Below, one piece after another: positions 34,076 through 44,430 of a DNA stretch of 64,000 nt; positions within the stretch are counted from its first letter, which is position 1, and every line of letters begins with the position of its first letter. Position numbers and translations under genes: made by a program. This stretch comes from Heloderma charlesbogerti (Eukaryota; Chordata; Lepidosauria; Squamata; Helodermatidae): positions 567,501 through 631,500 of the forward strand of contig JANEZZ010001959.1 of NCBI GenBank assembly GCA_026122225.1, in the 5' to 3' direction. The notes below the pieces were generated by a model. It was not told the origin of the DNA and searched no databases. It was given only the letters and a program-made list of their open reading frames with translations.

Positions 34076-35364
34076 TGCATGCTATGTATTTAATTTAGGC
34101 CTGAGGGAAATACAATCCCCATTTATGGTTTCTATATTTCCCCGATGCTACTTGGAAGTTTTCTTGCAAGATCGAAAGTGGAAAGTGGTGTGTGTGTGTC
34201 AGTTACAAGAGGTCTGCAGATTCCTATGTCTCAATCTCAAATCATGAATCGTGGTCAGTGATGTGCAGCATCCAATCCTCTTCAAGGCTCCTTACTTTAA
34301 AATCAGAGGCGTCATGGCCAACGTTGTATCTTTTTTGCAGCCCACATCTTTCCAGTGTCTCCCTCTTTACAAGGGGCCCTGAAGGAAAAGGGCACAGGGT
34401 GGTTCAACAGAGGGTGGTGTGTGAGACAACTAGAAACTTGTGGGTGTATCAAACTAAGAACTGTTAGTCTTTCACTGACAGAAAGCACTGTGATAGGTAT
34501 GTTTATTTGATGGTTTGAGATTGCCACAGTTTTTCTCCACCTGGACACTGCACCTATTGTCACAAACCTACTAACAATGGCACTTATTACAACCTGTCAG
34601 ACCTGAAGGCGAAGTGCATGGAGAGAAGGAGACCCAGAAAACAGGCTGGCAAATAGGGGTAAAAATGAACTTGAATGAAAGGGAAATTATTTTTTTTTTC
34701 CTTTAAAGACAGAAGGATTCTTCATAATCTCTGATCTGTGCAAACAAGCCTTCAGGGCATTGAATGAATCTTATAAACTAGATTAAATAGTGTTAAAGAG
34801 TAGAAAATTATTGAGTAAATTTATGTATTTTCTGAACTCAGAGATGATTGACCAGTCCACGGAGTATCTTGAAAACCACTGGAAAAATGCCTGCATATTA
34901 GCTTTCTGCCCATAGTGGGTCAGTCATGTGTAGCTGTTGTTGGCAGTTGCTCAAAACGTATGTTTGCTATAGCACAGTGAAAGCAGAATGCTGCATTGGG
35001 TGTTGGTAGCTGTTCTGCTTCAACCGGGCATTAGGTTATTTGTTATATTCTCCCTAGTTTTTGCATTTGAACTGCATTAATTTTCCTATACAGTTCTGTC
35101 TCCAACTGCTCAGACCTTGCTAGCTGCTATTGTGCATTGATTGGTCATTCCTGGGAAGAATGTCTAATCCTGTTTAGGATTGCTCTTCCTCAGTAGAAGT
35201 AAAGACTCGCTCTGGCCTGGTTCCTTGTTGCTCTCCTCATATGGTTTTTTCACCTCATCCATGCCATTTCTTTTTATCTCAGCCTGCTTCAACCTTCCAT
35301 TCTGCTTCCTCCTCCTCCTCTTCCTCCTCCTCCTCTTCTCCTCCAGTTAAGCATTGATCCTCTG
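34076..35364. other. unassigned; CTC-rich microsatellite
   Basis: 35304-35344 is a pyrimidine (CTC/CTT)n tract. No gene was recognised in the rest. Confidence 0.45.
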
Positions 35365-35500
35365 CGGCTGAATCTACACATAGTAGTTATACCGTTATCA
35401 TACCGTTATCATAACTATTGGTGCCTGTTGGTGTCATGTGTACCAATAGTTATGATAACGGTATGATAACGGTATAACTGCTGTGTGTAGATTCAGCTGC
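35365..35500. repeat. long near-perfect palindrome (hairpin), 136 bp
   Basis: The two arms of ~58 bases (35365-35422 and 35442-35500) are almost perfect inverted copies around a 19-base loop. Each arm holds an 11-bp unit, taccgttatca, twice in tandem. The outer part is ggctgaatctacaca and its mirror. It is most simply a very small MITE, but it could form an RNA hairpin if transcribed. Confidence 0.88.
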
Positions 35501-36224
35501 GTTTATTAGTTGTTTGCTGTTCAAGTTCTGTTATCAATAAAGTTGAACATTGGTTTACATGAAAGTGTGGATTGGATGTGAGTTTCACTGCCTGAACAGA
35601 CCCCCCCCCCAGTGTGCTGAGGCAGAACAATAGGACATGACAAGTTTGCCACAGGCAGAAAGTGATCATGTGCAGGGATTTTGAGGGGCTGTTACATCCC
35701 CAGATTTTCATGGGAGCTGGCAGTTGCTCATTCATTTCCTTTTATAATTTTTTGGGTAGGCTTTCTCTTTGGAGGGTTGATATTAATAACTGCATTTCTG
35801 ACACAACAGAAGTCAGGCCAGAGGGCCAGGAATCACAGCTTGGCATTTTCCTTTCTCACACAGGATAACAGCAGCCTTGTGACTTTCTCCAGTGCGCAGG
35901 GATCTGAGGATTTACTGCCTCTTAAACTGCCATGTGAGTACTTGAATCAAATGGCTGTGATTGAGCTGTTTGCGGTGGGATTCAGCATGCTGAATCACTG
36001 AGTTATCTCTCTGGGGGGAAAAAAAGCAATGAAATATAGTCTGCATCGTTTGAACTGAACACCTCCAAGAGGCCATCCAAATACCAGATATATACATGTC
36101 ATCTCTGGTGGATTCTGAATAAGACTTTAAGCAGCTGCAGTTGATTCTGCTTAGCAAGTTTCAAGGAGCACTGACACTGTTTTATTATGCTTTTCTAATT
36201 TCTTACTCTTTCTCATAAGGGCAG
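35501..36224. other. unassigned sequence
   Basis: A 106-codon plus-strand frame (35681-36001) has hydrophobic stretches but no recognisable family or start context. No gene is called. Confidence 0.4.
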
Positions 36225-36232
36225 GTTCTTAC

Positions 36233-36602
36233 TAGGCTGCCCACTTGTGAATTGCAAAAAAAGAGGTCATGCATCACCAAAAGGAGGAATAAGAGGACAC
36301 CAGTTTGCATACAAGTAGCATATGCTAATTTATACGGATAGATGCAAATTTAGAAATAATTATAATTTAAATAGAAATGCAGTACATATCACCATAGTGT
36401 GGAAGACTATGACCTGCTGACCTGTTTTCCTTGCTCAGCCTGCTGCTGATGAACAACTCTCCCTTTTTGTGGGTCTTACTCTTTATACTGGACATGGACT
36501 GGACAGCCCATCAAATAGAGGACACCTTCAAAGAGAGGACAGAGCTCTGGCAGTCCTTCCATAGGGACTGTCCTCTGTAAAAGAAGATATATGACCACCC
36601 TA
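36233..36602 (-). mobile_element. hAT MITE (family A), inverted copy
   Basis: The ends are taggctgcccac and atgaccacccta. The 8-bp flanks gttcttac (36225-36232) and gctcttac (36603-36610) match at 7 of 8. The body is the reverse complement of the 31658 copy. Confidence 0.85.
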
Positions 36603-36763
36603 GCTCTTACATTACTTGTGCAGATATAAGACCTGTGAATAAGTTACAGGATTGCTGCTAGTCTAGTGATCATACATTAAGCAGACTTGCTGGCTAAAGT
36701 GATGGAGGTGGTCTTAGACTTACCATTGATTTCACCAAATATATTGATGCTGAGGGACTTTCA

Positions 36764-36852
36764 GTGCAATCCTGCATAGGTTTACTCAGAAGTAAGTCCT
36801 ACTGAGTTCAGTGGTATTTACTCCTAAGTAAGTGTGCATAGGATTGTAGCCT
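36764..36852. mobile_element. Harbinger-like MITE, 89 bp
   Basis: 'gtgcaatcctgcataggtt' and the mirrored 'gtgcataggattgtagcc' are flanked by TCA on both sides (one extra t on the right). Same general type as 46465-46559. Confidence 0.6.
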
Positions 36853-37559
36853 TCAGCGTCCACCCCAAGGCCTCCTTACCCTGACATCACTGGAGGGGTG
36901 TTGCCCCAACTGTGTGATTATCTCCTTGACCAAAACAGTGGAGACAGGATGATAATTATTCAGACCCTGAGGGTGTAGACACTTAGGCCCTCTTCACATG
37001 AGGTTTTTATTGTGCACTCGTGGTTGGTCATTCACAGAAGTTTGTCCTTTTCACAGCATTGTCAACCTCCAGTGCCTCTCCCATCATTTTTAAGCTTTGT
37101 TCTGCCTTTAAAAAAAAAATGTCGAAAGTGCAGTAATAAATATAAACCGCCATCAAAGAGTTGGTGTATTTCTGGAATCAGGCAATATTGCAGTGCCATC
37201 TACTGGCTGTATAAATGAAACATATGGAACTTGCCCACAAAGGAAACAGCTCCCCCACCCAAAAGGGGAAGCACATGTATTGTGCTGATCATAATCCTGC
37301 AAAGACTCCGGAAGAAGAAGTCCCGGTAACGGTGCGGGATTATTGGTTCATGTAGAAATGCTAACAACAGCAAGTACTTTACAATTGCCTCTTTCAAGGG
37401 GGCAGGAACTAACACCTCCCAAAGGGAAGCATTTACCATAGCTCAGATTAGCCACTCCTGACTGGCAAGAATCAACCCAGGATGGGCAACGGGTCAAACA
37501 TGTATGAGGTTGGACACAGTGTCCACATCCTCAGATAAATCAACTGGAACTCATCATAG
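36853..37559. other. unassigned sequence
   Basis: No gene was recognised. The stretch near 36983-37215 may be an old MITE. Confidence 0.4.
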
Positions 37560-37567
37560 CAAGCATG

Positions 37568-37952
37568 TACGGTGACCAGCTTTCCTACCTTACAGAAGAA
37601 AATCCTCTGTTTTGCAAAGCTAGCAGCAGATAGTCCTCTGTTTGAAGGTGTCCTCTAATTGAAGGGCTGTCTAGTCCAAGTCTTGTTTAAAGTCAAAGAA
37701 CCATAAAGGGAGAGTTGGGAGGAGCCTTGAAGTTGCCCATCAACAGTTAGCACCTGGACAGCAGACTGAACAGGTACACAGATCACCTGGTCACTCCGGT
37801 CAGATGTATTCTATTTTTATTCAAATAATAATTATTTCTAAATTTGCACCTGTACATATAAATGTGCAAATGCAAAATGGTTTCCCCTTTTGTCATCTTT
37901 TTTGCATGTGATGCATTTCCTCCCTTCTGGCAGTGTGTACGTAGCCACCCTA
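37568..37952 (+). mobile_element. hAT MITE (family A)
   Basis: The ends are tacggtgaccagc and gtagccacccta. The 8-bp flanks caagcatg (37560-37567) and caaacatg (37953-37960) match at 7 of 8. It sits 114 bp from an inverted copy. Confidence 0.85.
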
Positions 37953-38066
37953 CAAACATGACAGGCAGTAGACATGGAGACCTCCTGCACAGGGCCTAAA
38001 CTCAATATAGCATCTTGGTCTGAATGGACACAAATGATTTTATCTGCAAAGTGACTCACAAACATG

Positions 38067-38416
38067 TAGGGTGGCCATGTATGCGTCCCTCCCCCGCCCC
38101 CAGAAGAGGGCAAAACAAGGAGCCATACTTGCACAAAATCTGCATATGCTAATTTATGTGTATAGGTACAAATTTCAAAATGGTTACTATAATAGAAATA
38201 CAATACATCTCATCATACTGAATGTGACCAGGTAACCTCTATGCCTGTTCAGTCTTCTGTCCAGGTGGTAACTTGCTGGGCAACTCTAAGGGCTCTGCTC
38301 TCCCCTTCTTATGGTTCTTTATCTTTAAACTGGACTTGAAATGGACAGTCCTTCAACTAGAGGATGCGCTCAAATAAAGGACTGTTCTTGGTAAAGTAGG
38401 ACACAGGGCTACCCTA
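38067..38416 (-). mobile_element. hAT MITE (family A), inverted copy
   Basis: The ends are tagggtggccatg and gggctaccctA-type. The flanks caaacatg (38059-38066) and caaacaat (38417-38424) match at 6 of 8. It forms an inverted pair with 37568-37952. Confidence 0.83.
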
Positions 38417-38692
38417 CAAACAATCCAAAGCTGACCTCTGCGGGGAGGATTTGGTTAGAATTCAGGCCACTTGGAAAAGCTCCACTGGGAGGGGCTGCTC
38501 AGATGCAATGCGGACAGAGAAGCTGCTGCCATAACCCTCTCCCTCCACCCTTACAGAATACTATCAGCCTTCTTGGTATAAAACATCAAATCCAGCGCAT
38601 GGCCTGCAAAATGTGTTGGCCCCATTGAACAGACAGACAGCCCCACGGCTATAATGGGGGCCACAGGGTCCAAATTTATTTCCAAGCACATT

Positions 38693-39262
38693 TTAATATT
38701 CTGGCTGTAATTTTTAAAGCCTGAAATGGCTTTGAACCAGTTTTATCTTTGAAACACCTGCTTTCACATGAACTCAACCATACACTGAATAGAACTGATG
38801 ACTGCAGGGAGCAGGGCCTTTTCTGTATTCACACCCTTTTTGTGGAACTCCCTCCCCAAAGAAGTCCACCAAACCAGCATAGGTTTTATTTTTTGAAGTT
38901 TACTAAGGGCGCAATCCTATGCATGTTTAGACAGAAAAAAGCAGCTGGCTGGGGAATGATGGCAGTTGCAGGACTTTCTTCTGTCTAAATATGCATAGGA
39001 TTGCATCCTAAAAAAACCCTCCTGTTTCCAAGGGCCATTGGGAGATGGTTGAGGCCTTGATTACATTAGTTTGTATAGCTTTTTATTTCTGAATTTGCTG
39101 GACAAATTTTTAATTTTTCCCTTTGCTGATTGGATGTTATTTTTATATGTGCAAGTTAAACTGTTATTATTTCATATTGTTATTATTGTTTTATACTGCA
39201 TTGTTACCACCTTGAGGGTTCCATGAAGCCATGTTTGGTGGGGTACAAATTTTAAAACAAAC
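38693..39262 (+). repeat. degenerate L2-like LINE 3' end with nested MITE
   Basis: Old L2-style features are visible: 'ggctttgaacca', 'tggaactccctccccaaag', and a 3' end '...ccaccttgagggttcc' with an A-rich tail. It is interrupted by the MITE at 38907-39008, so it is the older of the two. Confidence 0.55.
38907..39008. mobile_element. Harbinger-like MITE, 102 bp
   Basis: 'gggcgcaatcctatgcatgt' and the mirrored 'atgcataggattgcatcc' are flanked by TAA on both sides (38904-38906 and 39009-39011). Confidence 0.75.
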
Positions 39263-39334
39263 AAATACATAAAAATACATCCCCCCCACCATATGTACTG
39301 TATAAAAAACCTGAAACGCTCCAGAATATTCCAT

Positions 39335-39817
39335 TCATCTGATGAAATGAACTATAGTCCACAAAAGCTTATGCCAGAATAAATCTACTAGTCTTTAAGG
39401 CAAGGGTGCAGAACCTCTTTCAGCTTGAGGTCCAGATTCAATTTCAGAGAAGCTCTTGGGGGCCGCATTCCGGGGTGGGGTAGGGCTGAAGCCAAGAGAG
39501 GCAGGGCCAAAATACCAGCATGTTTCAGCTTAAACCTCTTCCTGCCAGTAATGAAGTCTTAGGGGAGACATTTCAACCTTTTAGATTGGGGAAAAAACTG
39601 CACAGAAGCTGAGAAACCACCCAACCATCAGTGGTTGGGGGAAAGGAGGCGGGGCCAGAGAAAGGAGGTGGGGCCAGAGGAGGGGGTGGGACCATCTGGG
39701 GAATCCCAGATGGGCCAGATTTTACCCCCAGGCCTGAGGTTCTGCACTCCTCCTTTAAGGTGCCACAGTATTCTTGTTTGTGTTGCAGTAGACTAACACA
39801 GCTACCCTCTGGAAAAC
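39335..39817. repeat. interspersed repeat split by a hAT MITE
   Basis: The two halves, 'gtccacaaaagcttatgcc...agtctttaagg' (39335-39400) and 'ggtgccacagtattc...agactaacacagctaccc' (39759-39817), read as one ordinary repeat once the inserted element and its duplicated ctttaagg are set aside. The family name is not certain. Confidence 0.6.
39401..39752. mobile_element. hAT-type MITE (family C), 352 bp
   Basis: A perfect 8-bp duplication, ctttaagg, lies at 39393-39400 and 39753-39760. The inverted ends are caagggtgcagaacctc and gaggttctgcactcctc. GC-rich body, non-coding. It is nested in an older repeat. Confidence 0.87.
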
Positions 39818-41093
39818 TTATGTATGCGCAACTCGTTTGACTGCCAAAACTGGGAACTGCAGGCTAGTGGACAATTCACGAATCTGCAGAAGGAGACAGG
39901 CCGTCCCTTGTACTATTCATTCATAAATGTTATCATCCTGTAAGAAGTAGCTTCCAGTAAGGCATTCCAATTCTTGCATGCGCACAAACATTTTTTTTAA
40001 TGAGGTGCCTAGGCACTGCAACAGACTTAACCTATCTGCCAGTATCCAGTCTTGCAGTTTTCAAGATCTGACAGGGAATAGTGTTGTTCATTCATTAGAG
40101 ATATTTTGATGCATATTAAAACAGAAGTGTGACTTGCATGTATCATCTTGCGCCCGCAAAAAGTAACATGAAAAACATCTGACTGTGTCCATGGGAAAAA
40201 AATGAAATTTGGGTCATTTTTCTTCCCTTCCTTAGTATTTCCAACACACTTGTGGCCAGATTTGACAAGCGTAAACAGGAATTGCACACTTACAGTTATT
40301 AGGAGATAAGTCAGTGATTTTTTGCATTTGTGACTTTGTGTCTGAAGGCTGTGCATAAAGTTCTCTGTTTGTGCTTTTTGATATTTGTGCATTTATGTTG
40401 TGGGACTGCACTGAGACACTGCCAATTTGACTGGCAATTACGACGAAAAGACACTGTTATTTGGACTGCCGTGAAGCCAGCTAGTAACTTTAAAAGACCA
40501 AGCTACTCTATTATGACATGTGAGCGACTCCAAGAAGACTCAGGTTAACTCTAATTAGTGTTTTTTTTTTTAAGTCAATTTTTAAAAAAGAAAATGATAA
40601 GTAGAGTTATATTTTAAAATTATATTTACAATGTATTGCAGGCTTAGCAGACATGCTAACATCAAGGTTTTTCTTCTTCTATTAAAGTGGCAGAGACAAA
40701 CTCGATCCCTGCAGCAATGGGAGAATTTAGAAGCAAAAATATATTATCTGCTTCTATTAAACTGGCAAAGACAAATTGTATCCCTACAGCAATGGGAAGG
40801 GGGAGGGCGGGGGAAGAAACAAAAACTTTTAAAACTCATTTTATTTATTTATATTGATTTAAAGTACTTATATGCCCCCTTTCAAGGAAAGCCTTCCAAA
40901 AGATAATTGGTAGTACAGTTCTATAGGTGTCTATTCAGATGTATGTCCTACGGTTGAACCATAGCGCACTTTTTAAAGCACAAATAAAACCGTCCAATCA
41001 CAGAAACTAAAAACAGTGGTTTACAGCACATTAATATAAATCCCCGTATATAGCTCTGATTGCACACTGAGTGCTTTTCAAACTGAGTTCCAT
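39818..41093. other. unassigned; diverged 75-bp tandem repeat
   Basis: 40674-40722 and 40750-40797 are diverged copies of one unit, 75 bp apart ('cttctattaaagtggcag' versus 'cttctattaaactggcaa'). No gene is called. Confidence 0.45.
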
Positions 41094-41770
41094 CCCTACC
41101 ATCTGCTCCCATCGGTGGTACATGCCCTGGTCTCCTCTCGTTTAGACTACTGTAATGCGCTCTACGTCGGGTTACCCTTGAAGACAGTTCAGAAGCTGCA
41201 GCTGGTACAGAACACGGCGGCTCGCCTGATTAAAGGCAGCCGCCGGCAAGATCACATCACTCCAGTGCTGAAGGAGTTGCACTGGTTACCAGTTGTTTTC
41301 CGGCCAAATTCAAGGTGTTGGTTTTGACCTTTAAAACCCTATATGGTTCCAGCCCAGCCTATCTTAAGGAGCGCAATCAGCAACACCAGACAGGCCGCTT
41401 AACAAGATCAGCCTCGGATGGCCTTCTCTCTGTCCCATTAGCCAGGACAGCTAGACTGGTGGGGACGAGGGAGAGGGCCTTTTCTGTGGTGGCCCCCACT
41501 CTGTGGAACTCCCTCCCTAGGGAACTCCGTCATGCCCCCTCTTTAATGAGCTTCCGCTGTGCATTAAAAACGTGGTTGTTCAGGCAGGCATTTGGGGTAA
41601 GCACTACTTACTAGGTAGGTTACTATTGGCACTAGGGTATTTTAGAAAATGTTTTTATTGTAGAATTTTATTGTTTTAAACTGTTTTATTATTTGCTGTA
41701 CATTGCCCAGAGTGGCTGGGTGACCAGCCAGATGGGCGATTAATAAATTTTAATAATAAATAAATAAAAT
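41094..41770 (+). mobile_element. L2-clade LINE, 5'-truncated 3' end
   Basis: It matches 19825-20466 closely: HALVSSRLDYCNALYVGLPLK, then LHWLPV and a terminal frame (41315-41614), the 'gctgggtgaccagccagat' module and an A/T-rich tail. One frame change near 41305 separates two parts of the ORF2 C-terminus. Dead on arrival, as typical for LINE insertions. Confidence 0.9.
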
Positions 41771-42229
41771 AAGTTCCTAGGGTTCCTCAAAATTTTACTA
41801 TGGGTTCCTCAGTGAGAATCCTCCCATGGGCTTCTCAGTGTTCCCTGGAAGACAGCCTGACCAGCACAAGCTGTCCTGCCTTGCAAAATGTACGGGCAAC
41901 ACAGCAAAGTCAAATAAGTTTAGCATCATGCTATGAGACAGTATTCTGTAACACCCTTTCATATTTTCTGCAACACACGAACAAGTGCTCTTCAGTAGGA
42001 AGACCCCTGTCCTTGATAGGGAATATGCAGCCAGCATATCCAATACCCTGCCAAGCTCCTGCCGGCAGAGTGGAAGTGAGAGAGGAGCAGCATTCACCAC
42101 CTTTTTTCCGGATTTTTGTTTTTGGTAAACTATTTCCCTCCTATTGCTTGCAAAGGCAGGGAATTTCTTGGCAGCGTGGTTGGTGGATGGAAGGGCTTTG
42201 GATCCATCCTGCGTCTCTGATCCTCTCTA
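41771..42229. other. unassigned sequence
   Basis: A 146-codon plus-strand frame (41800-42240) has no recognisable domain. Confidence 0.35.
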
Positions 42230-42400
42230 TTTTCCCTTAGATGTTGGTGCTGTAAGGGGGGAGGGAGGTTAGATTTCCCCTCCAAGGTCGGAGCTCTCCG
42301 ACCTTGGAGGGGGAGTTCTGATCTTTCCTATGGCCACTGGGATGCTGTCCCAGGGACCCTAGGATTGCACTGCAAGTGAATCAACCTGATCTGCACTTCC
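42230..42400. repeat. GC-rich element with a perfect 16-bp hairpin
   Basis: 42277-42312: arms cccctccaaggtcgga and tccgaccttggagggg around the loop gctc. The surrounding 'aggattgcactgcaagtg' resembles MITE ends. Possibly related to 50262-50672. Confidence 0.5.
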
Positions 42401-42746
42401 TGGACTAGTATGCAGATCCAAACACAGTAATCCTTTGGTTTTTGCACTTCTCTAGATTTTGCAAAACAGTTTTTGGTTTTAAAAAAGGACCAAAATGCAT
42501 ACAAAAATGCGCATTTTAGATTAAAATGCTTACAAAAATGTGTATTTTAGGATTAAACATGTACAAACTGAGTATTTTAGGATAAAATGCATGCAAAATG
42601 TGTGTTTCATGAAAAATGCATTAGAAGAATGCATATTTTTGTGTGATTTAAAAAATTAATAATCACAGGTTGATGTGAAAATAGGATGGAATAGACTTAA
42701 TGAATGAACACTTAAGAAACTGAAATAGACTAGATAAAGATGGATC
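42401..42746. other. unassigned; degenerate A-rich repeats
   Basis: 42490-42625 shows a loose tandem pattern, 'aaaatgc(a)ta(c)aaaa(t)g...gtattttagg', about 30-35 bp per unit, imperfect. No gene. Confidence 0.45.
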
Positions 42747-42863
42747 TTGTTGTTGTTCAGTCCTTAAGTCGTGTCCGACTCTTCGTGACCCCATGGACCA
42801 TAGCACGCCAGGCCTTCCTGTCCTCCGCTCTCTCCAGGAGCATGCTCAAGTTCATATTCATTT
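42747..42863 (-). mobile_element. RTE-BovB LINE, very short 3' fragment
   Basis: 117 bp matching the extreme 3' end of BovB: tail (CAA)n, then 'gtcgtgtccgactcttcgtg' and 'caagttcatattcatt' on the plus strand. Confidence 0.9.
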
Positions 42864-44122
42864 CTTATCAAACGTAAAATGTAAAAAGGGCTCCAACATA
42901 GCATGTTTTAAAACCACTGGATTAATCAATTGCCCGTTGTCAAAAATGTCATTCTTCGGTAGTGGTATGGCCATAGCAACAGATGTACTGAGAACTGTGG
43001 ATCTCTTCTCTAGTCCTGTGAGCTTTTTTTTTTTTTTCATTTTAAATAAGCAGCTGTAAATCCATTGTAATTTGCTGCAATCCCAGACCGCCAATGTGCA
43101 GAAGGACTATAAACCTTGCTGGCTGTACATCTGTCTATCTTGATATATCAGAGAGGGCTTCCACTTTTCCTTCTTATTTGAACTTTCAGAGTTTGTCCTT
43201 CGAATGAATAATGTTCCATTCATAGCTGTAAAAATAAAATCTCATTCCAGTGGCGTAGAAAAGAAATTTGTTGTGCTCTTTGTTAGACCTACTGTGTGTA
43301 AACTGCATACACCATGACACTAGCATTACCCTTTAGACACTATCTTTCTCTCTTTTTAAAATGAAGACTTCCACTGTAAATTTCTCGTTTGTGTTGCATT
43401 ATTTTGTTTTAAAGGGCTTTTCTACACAAGGCTATTAATCGCGTACTTTCGATTTTGTCACAGAATTGAGATCTAAGCACTACACTAAGAACATTTCCTT
43501 TTCTGCTTTTCTGCTACATAACCTCCAGGTGGCACTGTGATATAGTGGAATAGTGCAAATACATAAATGGAAAAAGCATTTTCTTTCACTTTCAGAAATA
43601 ATACTGCATTTTCCCTGCTCTAAAAAAAAATCGTCAGAAGTGCTCTTTAAAAACAGAAGTGAAACTGGAGGGTCACAATGTTGTCTAAAAAGCCCATAAA
43701 CAAGCATGAGTAGGGAATGATGAGCGCACAATAAATGTTTCATGTAGAAAAGCTCAAAGTCTCTAGAAGACCTTGATTTCTTGTGCCATTTAAATGAATC
43801 TCATTTCGAATCTAAACACCAGCGGCGGCTTGTGGTATCCATCACAGCAGTGGTAATCAAATTATATTTGATTATGTAACTGCTTAGAGATATTTTTAAA
43901 TATGTTAAGTGGTATTAAATCTATTAAACAACAACTATAATAATAAGAAATATATTGAGGGACATGCAACTGAAATTCATCTCTCTAAGGATGATCCTCA
44001 TGAGATGTTTTTCATGTTCTTTGTAATTTAAGGATGCAATCCCATGGTCTCTGGATGGACTTCCCGAGAGATATAAGATGGACTGGATCTCTCTCTCTGC
44101 CCATGGAGAGGGAGATCCATGG
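42864..44122. other. unassigned sequence
   Basis: No gene or clear repeat. Short frames only. Confidence 0.4.
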
Positions 44123-44430
44123 TAGGGTGGCCAATTATGAACTGCTGAAAAAAGATGAAATGCATCACCAAAAAAGAGGCCAAAAGAGGACAGTGATTTG
44201 AATAAAAATTGAATACGCTCTTTTATATGGATAGATGCAAATTATATATATACACTACATGTCAGCATAGTGTGGAAAACTGTGGCCAGGGAAACATCAA
44301 GGCCCCTGCTCTCCCGTTCTTGTGGGTCTTTAAACCAGAATTGGGTAGGACAGCCCTTCAAATACAGGACAGTCCCCTGGCAGCCCTTTAAAGAGAGGAA
44401 TGTCCTCTGCAAAAGAGGACACATGGGCAG
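44123..44430 (-). mobile_element. hAT MITE (family A), one end decayed
   Basis: The left end tagggtggccaatt is intact. The right end near 44430 ('cacatgggca') has lost the terminal repeat, so no target duplication can be shown. Body as in 36233-36602. Confidence 0.72.

Noticed and set aside
41800..42240. 146-codon plus-strand frame
   Set aside because: No domain; overlaps a similar minus-strand frame and looks like chance.
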